A stretch of 64,000 bases of DNA from Lucinisca nassula (lineage: Eukaryota; Mollusca; Bivalvia; Lucinida; Lucinidae). Positions 44,499 to 55,631 of this stretch are shown one piece after another. A model generated the notes under the pieces. The model was not told the origin of the DNA. It saw only the letters and a program-made list of their open reading frames with translations, and ran no database searches. Positions within the stretch are counted from its first letter, which is position 1. Every line of letters begins with the position of its first letter. Location: positions 127,750,188 through 127,814,187 of the forward strand of contig OY757015.1 in NCBI GenBank assembly GCA_963580285.1, in the 5' to 3' direction. Position numbers and translations under genes: made by a program.

Positions 44499-44548
44499 AA
44501 ACAGTGTAGATCATGACCAGATGGCTTCTTATCAGGATCTACAATAAT
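44499..44548. repeat. PB-type core hairpin, worn
   Basis: ACAGTGTAGATCATGACCAG ... TCAGGATCTACAAT. One-sided relative of the core at 29284. Confidence 0.45.
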
Positions 44549-44626
44549 AAGATGATGGTCTCTGAATCGATGATAGGTCGTCTTGAGTTACTTCGTGGAA
44601 CCATGGATACGTTAAACACCAGAACA

Positions 44627-44633
44627 TTACTAT

Positions 44634-44679
<46 letters not shown>

Positions 44680-44680
44680 G
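44627..44680. repeat. (TAC)n microsatellite
   Basis: About 17 repeats of ACT/TAC; further short TACTAC runs appear after the neighbouring SINE. Confidence 0.9.
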
Positions 44681-44968
44681 TCCCAGCCCATCGGGGCTTG
44701 AAGAAATAGATTTGGCAGCATGATGCTTCCACGCAGAGCTGAAACCGACCGCACATGAGTACTGGTAAACCGCTTAGAGGTTCTAAGCCAGCCCAGGAAA
44801 AGTGGTGCGAGTCGGACCGTATATAAACCATATTGGTTTCATTTGGCGGCAGGGCTTGAGATGTCATTTCATCTCAATGTCGGGTAAAAGTCCCACAAAA
44901 CTTGGAGCAACGACGCCAAAATGACCTATAGTGTTGACGGGCACGTAAAACCTCGAATCAAACAAACT
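44681..44968 (+). mobile_element. S1 SINE next to microsatellite
   Basis: CCCAGCCCATCGGGGCTTG to GCACGTAAAACCTCGAATC plus CAAACAAAC. Trinucleotide repeats on both sides suggest insertion into the tract. Confidence 0.85.
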
Positions 44969-45029
44969 TCTCAAACTACTTCTTCTACTACTGTTGCTGC
45001 TGTTGCGCTGCAATAACTACTACTACTAC

Positions 45030-46735
45030 CTCTGGTGGAATGTAATCTGCTGCTTGATGAGTTCCCAACCGTTTCTGAAACTATGAAAGCAATGAAACTT
45101 CAGTCATCTGGCTAAGTTCAAGGATCAGATGCCATACCTGCTGAGATCTACAAAGCAGGTGGCACCCCAGTTGCAATGCAAAAGACAAAATTATATCACA
45201 TTATGTGAAAAAAGAAGCCATCCCTCAAGATTTCAAGGATGTGTCAATTATCCGCCTATTCAAACGGAAAGGGAATCCTCAGGTCTGCGACAATGATCGC
45301 GGTATCTTTTTATTGTCAACTGCTTGGAAGGTCCTTGCAAGAGTCCTACCTAACCGACTGAATGCACACCTTGGATAGCCAGGTCTTGTACCAGAAAGCC
45401 AGTGTGGATACATAAAGGACATAGGAACAATTGACACGATCATCTTCACAGCAAGGCAGCTTCAAGAGAAATACCAGGAACAGAAGATGGACCTCTACAT
45501 GACCTTTATTGGTCTTACCAAAGTGTTTATTACAGTAAGCTGTGAGGGACTTTGGAAAATTATAGTGACGTTTGGCTGTCCAAAAAAGTTCATAGCATTG
45601 GTGAGGCAGTACCACGATGGTATGCTTGCGCGGGTCCAGAATGATAGTGAGTTTACTGATACATTCCCTGTGACAAATGAAGTCAAGCAAGGCTACACTG
45701 TTCCGCATGATGTTCTCTTCCATGCTTAAATATCCTTTCCAGGATGGTGACAATGGTATACCTATTAGGTATCACTTTGATGGACAGCTTTTCAACTTTA
45801 GAAGGTTACAAGACAAATCAATGGTGCAGACAGATGTGCTAGATGAGTTTCTCTTTGCTGATGACATGACAAAGGGTGATCCAACAGAAGAGGAAATGCA
45901 AAAAAGTGCAGCCTAACAAGGAGCCCACCATCACAGTGAAAGGTCCAAGACTGCAGGTGTTAGATAAGTATACATACCTTGGGGGCTGTGCACATTGATG
46001 ACGAAATCTATGCCAGGGTTGCCAGAGCTACTTGGCCAACTACTTGATAGCTTTTTTCGGCTTGACACAAAGATGAAACTACAGAGCTGTGGTACTGCCA
46101 AGTTGCCAACGCTATTATACGCACGTGACAGTTTACCAATGGCACGCCAAAAGACTGAACCACTTCCATACAAGCTATCTGTCCATCACGAAAACAAGCC
46201 TATATAATTTTGACCCCCTTGAACCTCACTTTTATACTGTAAAACTGGGCTTTACAGGGGTAAACCTTATTTTCCTAATTTCTGCTCTAAAATATAGATT
46301 GTGGTTACTCGTTAGAACCGTCTCGTCGAGGCGGTTCTAACGAGTACCCACAATCTATATTTGAGCAGAAATAAGAACAATATCAGTTTTCCATCTTAAA
46401 ATTTTCATTTTTTTTTTCGGCGATAAAGGTTACAATGTATTTGTATGGGCGTGTTTTCGAAATGGATAGAAAACTCTTAAAGATTAAGTGGCAAGACATG
46501 ATTCCAGATACAGAAGTCCTGAAAAGGGCAGCAATGCAGAGTGAACATACTCTTTTGAAACCGGCGCAGGATGCCTGAGGAACGGTTACCAAAGGAAAAC
46601 CTCTGTGGGAAATAAGAAGCAGGCAAACGCCCCAATGGTGGTCAGAAAAAGCGCTACAAGGACACCCTTATAGCCTCCCTCAAGGATTGTAATATACCAA
46701 CGGGGTCGTGTGAACAAGTTGTCAGGTTAACAAGT
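45030..46735 (+). pseudogene. Non-LTR retrotransposon ORF2, decayed, split by FB-A
   Basis: Degenerate reverse transcriptase. In broken frames it reads SDAIPAEIYKAGG, IPQDFKDVSIIRLFKRKGN, RGIFLLSTAWKVLARVL, ESQCGYIKDIGTIDTIIFTARQL (in part), MDLYMTFIGLTKVF, CEGLWKIIVTFGCPKKFIALV, FPVTNEVKQGY, and the catalytic-box form FLFADDMTKG (FADD). After FB-A (46184-46464) the C-terminus resumes: LLKIKWQDMIPDTEVLKRAA, then words like GGQKKRYKDT in another frame. Several stops and frameshifts; no endonuclease domain. Clade not fixed by eye (Jockey/CR1/RTE-type). Confidence 0.85.
46184..46464. mobile_element. FB-A foldback MITE inside the LINE
   Basis: CATCACGAAAACAAGCC to GGCGTGTTTTCGAAATG, core at 46298-46360. 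It splits the LINE C-terminus with no visible target duplication (flanks CTATCTGTC and GATAGAAAA). Confidence 0.9.
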
Positions 46736-46750
46736 TCATGGAACGAAGAA

Positions 46751-46920
46751 ACCCAAAACCCCACTTTATATAGAGAGAAGTTGCCCTGAGGTTTACGGAG
46801 TTAATCATTATTTTCCTTATTGTTTGCTCAAAAACGTATATTGTAGGTACGATTGAGGCAGTTCTAACGAGCTTTTGGACTACGAATAAGATAAGAAAAT
46901 CAACAATCATTCTCATCAGA
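46751..46920. mobile_element. FB-B/FB-A fragment
   Basis: AACCCCACTTTATATAGAGA, TTTGCTCAAAAACGTATATTG, GATTGAGGCAGTTCTAACGAG (part). Half-core only. Confidence 0.55.
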
Positions 46921-48105
46921 ACTAGAGACAGTGTTTATGAACACAATGCCCCCAACTGCTTGACCCTAACACTGCTTGACCATAACACTGCTTGTCCCTA
47001 AAAGTAATTGAGATATCTTTTTTAATTTGGCTGGAATGCTGAAATTTTAGAAGGAACATAACACAAGAAAAACTGAAGTTAATCATGTCATTTATTTATC
47101 ACCCCATACCAGTCTTTTAAGTTACAGGACAATGGCTCATACAGTTTTAGAGATACAGTCAAACCTGTCTTAGTGTCCACCTCTATAGCTCAAACAATTT
47201 TTTAGTTATTTTGCTTACAACGCAAAAAAAAATTCAAAGGCCCATAAGTGAAGAAACCAATTTCGGATTTTTTTTTCAAAAACTAATCAGTTCATCTACT
47301 CACCATCCTGAACCAGCCTGTAAAGTTTCAGGGCAATAGCCCGTACAGATCTTGCATACAAGCTTCAAACGCGCAAAATTTCAAAGCGGCATAACTCAAG
47401 ATAACAGACTGGAGTTTTGTCAAAAGTTAATCAGTTCATCTTCTCATCATCCCCAACCATTCTCTTCAAAAGTTTATCAGTTCAACTACTTATCATCCTG
47501 AACCAGCCTGTAAAGTTTCAGGGCTATAGCTCAAACAGTTTTTGAGATATCTTGCTTACAATCTTAACTTGAACGCGCAAAATTTCAACGGGGCATAACT
47601 CAAGAAAAAAGATGGATTTTTATAAAAAGTTAATTAGTTCATCTTCTCATCATCCCCAACCATTCTGTAAAGTTTCAGGGCAATAGCTCAAACAGTTATT
47701 TAGTTATCTTCCTTACAAGCTTAAAACGTAAAACAAAATCAAAGGGCCACAGTTCAAGAAAAAAATTTCGGAATTTTTTTTAAAAAGTTAATCAATTCAG
47801 CTATACTTATCATCCCAACCAGTCTGTAAAGTTTCAAGGCAGAAGATAAAACAGCTTTTGAGATATCTTGCTTACAAGATTTCAAAGTATTTTTTTTACA
47901 AAGGGGCATAACTCAAGAAAGGGGCATAATCCTGACGAGAAAAAACACGGGTCAATTATTTTTCATAAGGAATTTCAAAAACCTAGCACCCATGGTTCTT
48001 AAGTTATGCTATGCAGTAAAAAGCGGGAAGGACGGAAGGACGGACGGACGAACAGGACAAATCCAATATGCCCCCACAACTTCTTCGAAGTTGGGGGCAT
48101 AAAAA
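46921..48105 (+). mobile_element. SAT-II satellite-carrying element (ATGCCCCCAAC stem)
   Basis: 5' ACTAGA, hairpin GTGTTTATGAACAC, ATGCCCCCAAC. About six ~130-190-bp units: AAAAGTTAATCAGTTCATC, TCATCATCCCCAACCATTC, TGTAAAGTTTCAGGGCAATAG, GGGGCATAACTCAAGAAA. 3' GGACGGACGG tract and hairpin ATGCCCCCACAACTTC / GAAGTTGGGGGCATAAAAA. Confidence 0.8.
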
Positions 48106-48284
48106 TGTTAGTTCTATGTTATCATGACGTCATTGTTAAGCAGTGGATAACATCCTGTAATAAAAATCGTATGACCACACTTGTAATAACACTTTGGCGG
48201 GATTAAGTAACGTCATGACAACGTCCATGTCAACCATGCATTTTTGTGGATAAAAAATGTCAAAAAAGGCGAAAAAATCAAATT

Positions 48285-48616
48285 GAAAGCGGTGATATGA
48301 TAAACAGAATCTTCCATTCGTGGCCATTTAATTTGAAATTTATGAAACTCGCCGAAGGCGTGTTCCATAAATTTCATATGAAATGACTACTCGTGAAAGC
48401 GGTCATATGATAAAAAGAATCTTACACTCGTGGCCATTTCATATGAAATTTATGAAACTCGCCAAAGGCTCGTTCCATAAATTTCATATGAAATGACTAC
48501 TCGTGAAAGCGGTCATATGATAAAAAAATTCTTACACTCGTGGCCATTTCGTATGAAATTTATGAAACTCGCCGAAGGCTCGTTCCATAAATTTCATATG
48601 AAATGACTACTCGTGT
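48285..48616. repeat. 111-bp tandem repeat, three palindromic units
   Basis: Each unit has GAAAGCGGTCATATGATAAA, ACTCGTGGCCATTTC, then an inverted pair CATATGAAATTTATG(AAAC) / CATAAATTTCATATG around TCGCCGAAGGC. Copies 2 and 3 are nearly identical. Confidence 0.85.
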
Positions 48617-48644
48617 ATGATCTTATATTTAGCGCACGGATGTG

Positions 48645-48755
48645 TTAACATAGGGAGATTTCATTTTGTCTTGAAAATGGAATGTTGCGTGTACTCATTA
48701 GAATCGCTTCCATGAGGCGATGCTAATGAGTAGAGACAGCATACAAGCATACACA
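48645..48755. mobile_element. POG core fragment
   Basis: TTGCGTGTACTCATTAGAATCG (part), TTCCATGAGGCGATGCTAATG and GACAGCATAC. The terminal repeats are absent. Confidence 0.55.
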
Positions 48756-48839
48756 CAGGGCGATTCGTAGTACTGAATTTCACACCACGTTTATCCAGTA
48801 CTTAGTCCCTCTGATGACATCCTCATACTTAAATTTTAA

Positions 48840-49057
48840 CCCTTTTTGTACCAAATAGTCCACCTTATATATATAGCAGAAGTCCATTTCAAAATTTAGG
48901 GCTGTCAAGTGGTGTTTTCTTCACAAAGTATTTGGAAATTGGCTGAACATTTTGCAAACATTGTAGGCCCTGATCAGACGCCGCTTTCTGCGGCGTCTGA
49001 TCTGGACCTGCACTATTTGTCAGGATACCCGTCTAGGGGTTTCCGGTACAAAATGGG
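48840..49057. mobile_element. PB MITE, full copy
   Basis: TTAA (48836-48839) CCCTTTTTGTACCAAATAG ... GGTTTCCGGTACAAAATGGG TTAA (49058-49061). Core CTGATCAGACGCCGC / GCGGCGTCTGATCTGG at about 48969-49003. 218 bp. Confidence 0.9.
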
Positions 49058-49079
49058 TTAAAATCAAATGTTGGACTTG

Positions 49080-49240
49080 TTTGTATTGAAGTTTAACGGC
49101 CCATTCTACACAATTTAGGTCATTTTTGATCAGGTAAACTTTTCCTGAACAGGCTTATGATAAGCGGTTAACCAGTAAAGTACAAATCCTTTCGCCAGAA
49201 AATAACAATTACCCTTCTTGAACCAGCGGAAGGGGGAGAT
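49080..49240 (-). mobile_element. S4 SINE-like repeat
   Basis: TTGTATTGAAGTTTAACGGCC, ATGATAAGCGGTTAACCAG, CCTTTCGCCAGAAAATAAC, CTTGAACCAGCGGAAG. Confidence 0.6.
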
Positions 49241-49372
49241 GACCGACTGTTGGAATTAAATCTCTTCTGCGACAAGATCTATCAGAACCCGAATTTTATG
49301 TTGGCAAAGTATATGAATTCAGAAAAATATATGCTTGCAATGAGTTCAGTACTCCATTTGGAAAACGATATT

Positions 49373-49514
49373 ATATAAATATCACATTTCTGACAGGGTG
49401 ATAGTAAGAATGTTCACCCTGAGGAAATGATTATCGACCGAGGCGAAGCCGAGGTCGATAATCATTTCCGAAGGGTGAACATTCTTACTATCACCCTCTC
49501 AGAAATGTGATATT
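49373..49514. repeat. Large palindrome, ~60-bp arms
   Basis: Arms include CACATTTCTGACAGGGTGAT, AGTAAGAATGTTCACCCT and GAAATGATTATCGACC with their inverses. The loop is GAGGCGAAGCCGAG, itself palindromic. Very little divergence between arms. Confidence 0.85.
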
Positions 49515-49529
49515 TATTTTATTATACCG

Positions 49530-49640
49530 AACTTATTATCACCCTGATGAATTGAACCGTACGCGCATCATTTTTGCGCATGTGATATTATCACCCTGAA
49601 AAATTGAACCGTACGCGCATCATTTTTGCGCATGTGATAG
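49530..49640. repeat. 53-bp tandem duplication
   Basis: Two copies of ATTATCACCCTGA(T/A)(G/A)AATTGAA and CCGTACGCGCATCATTTTTG. The TATCACCCT word is shared with the adjacent palindrome. Confidence 0.8.
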
Positions 49641-49884
49641 TTTAATATCGCATGGGATAGTAAAAATTATCACCCTCTGGTCTATGAGCGTTTTGTATGG
49701 TAAAATCGCGTGAGGTATAATAAAAAAAGATTGCGTACAACATAAATATTATACGACAGACTGCACGGTTGATAACTTTGCTTCCCTCTTTAATTGCACG
49801 CCGTAGGGTTAGGCCTCAGATTTTATGACGTTTCCAGCGTAATGGCTTACTTATGTAATGTTGGTTGGTACCCGATACTCTGTT

Positions 49885-50118
49885 TGACGTGGGCCCATCA
49901 GAGTCTAACTGTTGGTTTTCTTTCGCTCCAGCATTTCAGTGGTTTGTTGCTGTCGATTCCTCGCCGATGTTTCATCTCATTGGTTGTTTGAATTTTGTGT
50001 TCTCGGAGACGTTGCACTGATCAGTTAGGAAGCGTTCATGCGGGCTGAACTTATTATTTGTCAAAATCGCGACGGAATCAAGGGCGAGGATTGCGACCGC
50101 GTGAAATCGGTATAAACC
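49885..50118. repeat. Dispersed repeat H, copy 2
   Basis: Collinear with 11440-11680 (GGGCCCATCAGAGTCTAAC, TCCAGCATTTCAGTGGTTT, AAATCGCGACGGAATCAAG). Class unknown. Confidence 0.65.
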
Positions 50119-50574
50119 TGTGGTATAAGAGTGTTCACAAAGTTTTTTTTATATGATCTGACCTACTGACCTACTTTAAACCCGACATGACCTATATGCA
50201 AACTTAGGCGAGATATTGTCAAGACGATCATTCTGAACAAATTAAATTATCATTGGGCCAAAACGGTGGCCTCTAGAGTGTTCACAAGGTTTTCTATGAT
50301 TTGACCTACTGCCCTATTTTTTTACCCTACATGTACAATATTCAAACTTGACTGTCATGTTGTCAGAGTAATCATTCGGAGCAAGTTTGAAGGTGACTGG
50401 ACCAAACCTGTGGCCTCTAGAGTGTTAACAAAATTGTTCTATGAGTTTAGCTACTAATCTGACATGACCAATATTTAAAACTGACTGTGATATTGTCAAA
50501 ATGATCAATCTGAGTAATTTTGACGATGACTGGGCCAAAACTGTGGCTGGCCTCTAATGTGTTCACAAGGTTTT

Positions 50575-51533
50575 TAGCTCACCAGAGCCGAAGGCTCCGG
50601 GGAGTTTAAAAGATAGGCAGTGGTCCGTCGTATGTTGTCGTCGTCAACATTTTTAAACAACATATCCTCTAAAACTACTAGGTCAGTTGAAACCAAATTA
50701 TATTTGAAGAAGCCATCATGGGTAAGGGGAACAAAAATTTGTTCGTGAGGACTAGGTCTCATAACCAAGATTTTGTTTGTTTGTTTGTTTGAGGTCTAAT
50801 GTCCCCATCAACACTGTAAAGGTCATTTTGGAGACTTCGCTTCCAATTTTGTGGGACTTTTATCCGATATTGAGATGAAATGACATTTCAAGCCCTGTCG
50901 CACAATGAAACCAACGGGGTTTATAAGCATGGTCGGTCTGACTCGCACCGCTTTGCCAGGCAGGCTTAGACTTAGTTTGTCCAAAGCAGTCCTTCGAATG
51001 ACCTTGACCTATTTCACATCGAGGTCAAATTAGGTAACTTAAGCTTTTGTAGGGGGAAAATGCAAGGTAGTTGCCGTTTCTTATTATGTTGTCGCTTGTG
51101 ACCTATCTTAATATCTCCAATCAGCTTGTGGAAGTTCATCAATACCAAAGGTCAATGTCATTTACTGACCTTTGTCCTTGACGGGCCAGATTCAGTATGT
51201 TTATCTGCTTCTCCAGTCAACTATTGGGCTGTTTTAAACCAAATTACATGTGGAGCCCCTAACGAATGAGGCAATGAAAATTAATTCGTGCGATTGGATA
51301 AACATGACCAGGATGGCCGCCATGTACATATATGGTAAAAACCTTTAAAATCTTCTCCCCAGGAACCAAAAGGCAGATTGCCTTGAAACCTGGTATGCAG
51401 CATCGGGGACTAGAGCACTTCCATTTTTTTAAATGATGACCTTTAGGTGATTTCGTCCTATTTTACATCAAGGTTAAATTTGGTCACTCGAGCATTTGTA
51501 TTTGTTGAGCCTAGTGACCGAAGGGCCTCTTGT
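50575..51533 (-). mobile_element. SAT-I element inserted in a satellite array
   Basis: On the minus strand: 5' ACAAGAGGCCCTTCGGTCAC, interior with AGGTCAAGGTCATT-type words, 3' hairpin (GGAGCC/CGAAGGCTC) ending GGTGAGCTA. Removing it rejoins CACAAGGTTT and TCTATGATTT as in uninterrupted neighbouring units: no target duplication, insertion within a T run. It carries an S1 copy at 50774-50985. Confidence 0.8.
50774..50985 (-). mobile_element. S1 SINE, head-truncated
   Basis: Reversed CAAA tail, GAGGTCTAATGTCCCCATC, TTGAGATGAAATGACATTTC, to CTTTGCCAGGCAGGCTTAG. Confidence 0.75.
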
Positions 51534-52372
51534 TCTATGATTTAACCTACTGCCCTAAATTATGACCCGCCATGATCCAAATTCGAACTTGACTGAGATA
51601 TTGTCAAGATGATCATACCGAGCAAGCTTGTTGATGGTTGGACCTAACCGGTGGCGTCTAGAGTGTTCACAAAGTGTTTCTATGCACTAAGTCCTTCTGA
51701 TGACGTCCTCACACCCTTTGCAGACTTCTCATGTGAAAAACTGGTTATCAATCTATTCATAAAATACCACACTGAACACGATATTGTCAAGATGATCATT
51801 CTGAGCAAGCCTGATAATGATTGTACAAAACCTATGACTTAAAGAGTGTTCAGAAAGTAATTCTATAATTTGAGCGACTGACCTTCTTTTTTACCCTACA
51901 TGACCCATATTCGAAAATGACCGAGATATTGTCAAACTGATAATTTTGAGCAAGCTTGATTAAGATTGGACCAAAACTATTGCCTCACAGAGTGTTCACA
52001 ATGTTTTTCTATGATTTGACCTACTAGCCCACGTTTTACCCGGCATGACCCATATTCAAACTTTACCGCGATATCGTCAAGATGACCATTCTAAGCAAGC
52101 TTGGTGATAATTGGACCAAAACTAGGGGCTTCTAGAGTGTTCACTAGAAAAGTTTACATACGCACGACCGACGACGACGACGGACATCTCACTGTCACAT
52201 AAGCTCACCAAGACCTTCGGCCAGGTGAGCTTAAATGCATCAAAAACATTTGTGAAGCAATAGGCCACATGGAATGAACAGCAAAAAAAAAAATCACCGC
52301 ATTATAACGCTCTGTATGCTGTGTATTTTGTTTTTCAGAAGACGACGTTTAGAAATAGTGTTCTATTTTTGT

Positions 52373-52575
52373 TCCAGAAAACAGGACAAGTCATCTCATG
52401 CAAATTGTCCAATTTGCATGAGATGTCAAGTCCTGTTTTCTATTTTTTTCCAGAAAACATGACTAGACATCGCATGCAAATTGTCCATAGGAGGCAATTT
52501 GCATGAGATGTCAAGTCCTGTTTTCTGGAAAAGATCAACAATTTCTCGTCTCCTGAATTTCGCCCAGAGAGGTGT
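52373..52575. repeat. Repeat G: two tandem inverted repeats
   Basis: Each copy pairs CCAGAAAACAGGACAAGTC... with its inverse AAGTCCTGTTTTCT through CATCTCATGCAAATTG / CAATTTGCATGAGATG (52373-52440 and 52449-52528). Then CCTGAATTTCGCCCAGAGAGG follows, as at 16550 and 56095. Confidence 0.7.
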
Positions 52576-53728
52576 AAAGGTTCGAGTATACAGGACCCGT
52601 ATCTTCACCTTAGGCTCAAATATTTTATATATTCCTATCTTCATATGCATGTAAGTTTCAGCTCAACTAGTGGTTTGCAAACTCAATCTGTTTGATACCA
52701 CAGGATATAAGTAAATCGGATTACACATACATGAAGCGTGACAACATTGGCAGCAAGATCGGAAGGAAAGCTACAGTTTGTCAGACAAAACGGGCTTCTT
52801 CGAGTATTTTATCATATGTAAAAATATATACTAACATATCGGACAAAAAATCTCAAAGAAAACAATATCAGCTTTCTAATATGTCCAAAAGTATAAAAAG
52901 CCATTCGAATACGCATCAAATACTGTTTATTGTGTTCAATTCTTGTCTTTGCATGTATGGGCAGCAAACACACTGTATCTTTTAATTTTGATAGCCGTTA
53001 GCCCGTAAAATGTCATTTTGGCTTTCCGTTTATTTTCTTATTTAATCATGGTGACTTTGTTTTATTTTCCGTGTTAATTTCCCTTTGGTGTTTTAGATCG
53101 GATGTGAAAGGTAATTTCATCGAAACCTGATCTTTGCCTTCACTTTTATTTTGTTCGTTCAATTTCACAAAATGCAAGGGGGGTGAGGCAAATGCGGCAT
53201 GTATCTTGCGTCATAGGGGCGTCAAACTGATATTGACTTACATGTACATTTGGACCTGGCCTTACAGCAGGTGAGTGTAAATGGGGCATGTTGTTACTTC
53301 TTCGGTTTGTACACTTCCATTCATTTCCCTCTTTATCCTCTGTCCCTCTTTCATCTTTTCTCCCGTTTTCAAATGACACACAAGGGTTGACGTTAAACCC
53401 AAAACAATCGTTTTACAAAATGCAAACAACTTGAAATCTTTGCAGCAAACAATACAAAAGTAAATGAAAACAAAACGATAGCACAACGGTTAACGGCATT
53501 TATTATTTATTTTGAAGGCTGCCATAATAATATCGAATTTGCATGAGAAAAATATGATAAAATTTATTATATCACTTATTTTTACTTGAGCAAAACGCAA
53601 ACATTATCACATATTTTGGTTTACATGTCATTATCCAGCGCGCTCAAAAACGGCGGACCAACATCGATGTTTGCCCGACATTGGCCCGTCATTATTTGCT
53701 GGCTGGGGTGATTGTCAAGACACTTCAA
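52576..53728. other. Mostly unassigned; repeat C remnant at 52990-53155
   Basis: AATTTCCCTTTGGTGTTTTAG and CATCGAAACCTGATCTTTGCC near 53085-53140 match repeat C in reverse. A 97-residue frame at 52692-52985 is lysine/serine rich without a recognisable domain. No gene supported. Confidence 0.4.
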
Positions 53729-53792
53729 GATACATACACACAGAATTAAATAATATGTATGATACATACACACAGAATTAAATAATATGTAT
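53729..53792. repeat. 32-bp exact tandem duplication
   Basis: Two identical copies of GATACATACACACAGAATTA plus AATAATATGTAT. Confidence 0.95.
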
Positions 53793-54006
53793 GTTTCGGT
53801 GCATTAGGGAGATAGTTTTTCCTTTTGAGGAAAGTAAAAATAAGAAGCTCCGCTAGACCTCTAAACAGAACTGTCATCAGGCTTTTATAGGTTATACTAT
53901 GACCGTATCATTACTTTCAGCGATAAACTAAGTCTGATTATGTCTTCTACTTTTGAACTGTAAAATGAAAAGATAACTATATACTGAATGGTTAATGATT
54001 TATATA

Positions 54007-55631
54007 ACAAGAGTGCCATGATGGCCCTGAATCGCGGTTTCAGACAAGAAGATTTTTTAAAGATATTCCCTACATTAGCCTATGTAAAAACCAAAGGGCC
54101 CCGGGGCGGGTGCATTTTTGGCCTCATGGCTATAATTTAAACAATCTTGATAGAGGTCCACTAGATGAAGTTTCACACCAAATATCAATGACCTGAGCTT
54201 GCTGTTTCAGAAGACAATTTTCAAAGATTATCTCTATATAAGTCTATGTAAAACCAAAGGACCCCGGGGCGGGGGGCATTTGTGACCCCAGGGCTATAAT
54301 TTGAACAATCTTGGTAGCGGTCCACTAGATGAAGCTCCGTGCCAAATATCAAAGTTATGGGCCTTGCAGTTTCAGAGAAGAAGATTTTTAAATATTACCC
54401 TATATAAGTCTATGCAAATCCAAGGACCTAGGGGCGGGGGTATTTTTGGCCCCAGGACTATAATTTGAACAATCTTGATAGAGATCCTCTAGATGAAATT
54501 TCACACCAAATATCAAAGACCTAGGCCTTGTGGTTTCACAGAAGAAGATTTTAAATATTTCCCCCTACTTAAGTCTATGTTAAACCAAAGGGCCCCGAGG
54601 CGGGGGCATTTTTGGTCTCAGGGCTATAATTTGAAAAATCTTGGTAGAGGTCCACTACATGTAGATGAAGCCTCATACCAAATATCAAAGACTTAGGCCT
54701 TGTGGTTTCAGAGAAGAAGATTTTTCAAGATTTTCCATATATAAGGCTATGTAAAACCAAAGGACCCCGGAGCGGGGGCATTTTTGGTACCATGACTTTA
54801 ATTTGAACAATCTTGGTAGAGGTCAACAAGATGAAGCTTCATACCAAATAGCAAATACCTGGGTCTTGTGGTTTCAGAGGAGAAGATTTTTCCAGTTTTC
54901 GGTGAAAAAAAATCTATTTTTGGCTCCTGTGACCTAGATGTGCAACGGAACCATTTGAACAACTTTGAAAGGGGACCACCTATATAAGTCTATGTAAAAC
55001 CAAAGGGCCCCGGAGCGGGGGCATGTTTGGCCCCAGCACTAAGATTTGAACAATCTTGGTAGGGGTCCACTAGATGAAGCTTCATACCAAATATCGAAGA
55101 CCTGGGCCTTGCGGTTTCAGAGAAGAAGATTTTTTGAAGATGTTTCTCTATATAAGCCCATATAAAACCAAAGGGCCCCGGGGTGGGGGCATATTTGGCC
55201 CCAGCACTATAATTTGAGTAGTCTTCGTAGGGGTCCACTAGATGAAGCTTCATACCAAATATCAAAGACCTGAGCCTTGCGATTTCAGAGAAGAAGATTT
55301 TTAAAGATTTTCGCTATATAATCCTATATAAAACCAAAGGGACCCGGGGCGGGGGCATTTTTGACCCAGCGCTATAATTTGAGCAATCTTGGTAGGGGTC
55401 CACTAGATGAAGAAGGTGTCCACTATTTTTGTCTCCTGTGATCTAGATGTGCAATGGACCGGAACCATTTGAATAACTTTGAAAAGGGACCACCTATCGA
55501 TCATTCCTTTGAAGTTTGGTCAAAATCCGATCAGTGGTTTAGGAGGAGATGTCGTTTATAGAATTGTTTACGGACGCCGGACGAAAAGTGATCACAAAAG
55601 CTCACGTTGTCACAACGTGACAGGTGAGCTA
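54007..55631 (+). mobile_element. SAT-I satellite-carrying element
   Basis: 5' ACAAGAGTGCCATGATGGCCC. About seven ~185-bp units: GAACAATCTTGGTAGAGGTC, CACTAGATGAAGCTTCATACC, AAATATCAAAGACCTGGGCC, TTTCAGAGAAGAAGATTTTT, AACCAAAGGGCCCCGGGGCG. A terminal half-unit has TTTGGTCAAAATCCGATCAG and AGGAGGAGATGTCG, then GGACGCCGGACG and hairpin AAGCTCACG / AGGTGAGCTAAAAA. Confidence 0.8.

Larger units (their letters stand above)
50125..52232 (+). mobile_element. SAT-I-like array (5' end absent), hosting another SAT-I
   Basis: Units of about 145 bp: CTCTAGAGTGTTCACAAGG, TATGATTTGACCTACTG, ACCCTACATGACCCATATTC, ATATTGTCAAGATGATCATTC. 3' end: GACGACGACGGACATC tract and hairpin AAGCTCACC / GGTGAGCTTAAA with an inner CTTCGG loop. 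Interrupted at 50575-51533. Confidence 0.7.

Noticed and set aside
44513..44867. Leucine- and valine-run frames
   Set aside because: Translations of the (TAC)n microsatellite and the S1 SINE on both strands.
45487..46207. Intact host gene with reverse-transcriptase domain
   Set aside because: Multiple stops and shifts, and a MITE splitting it; a dead LINE.
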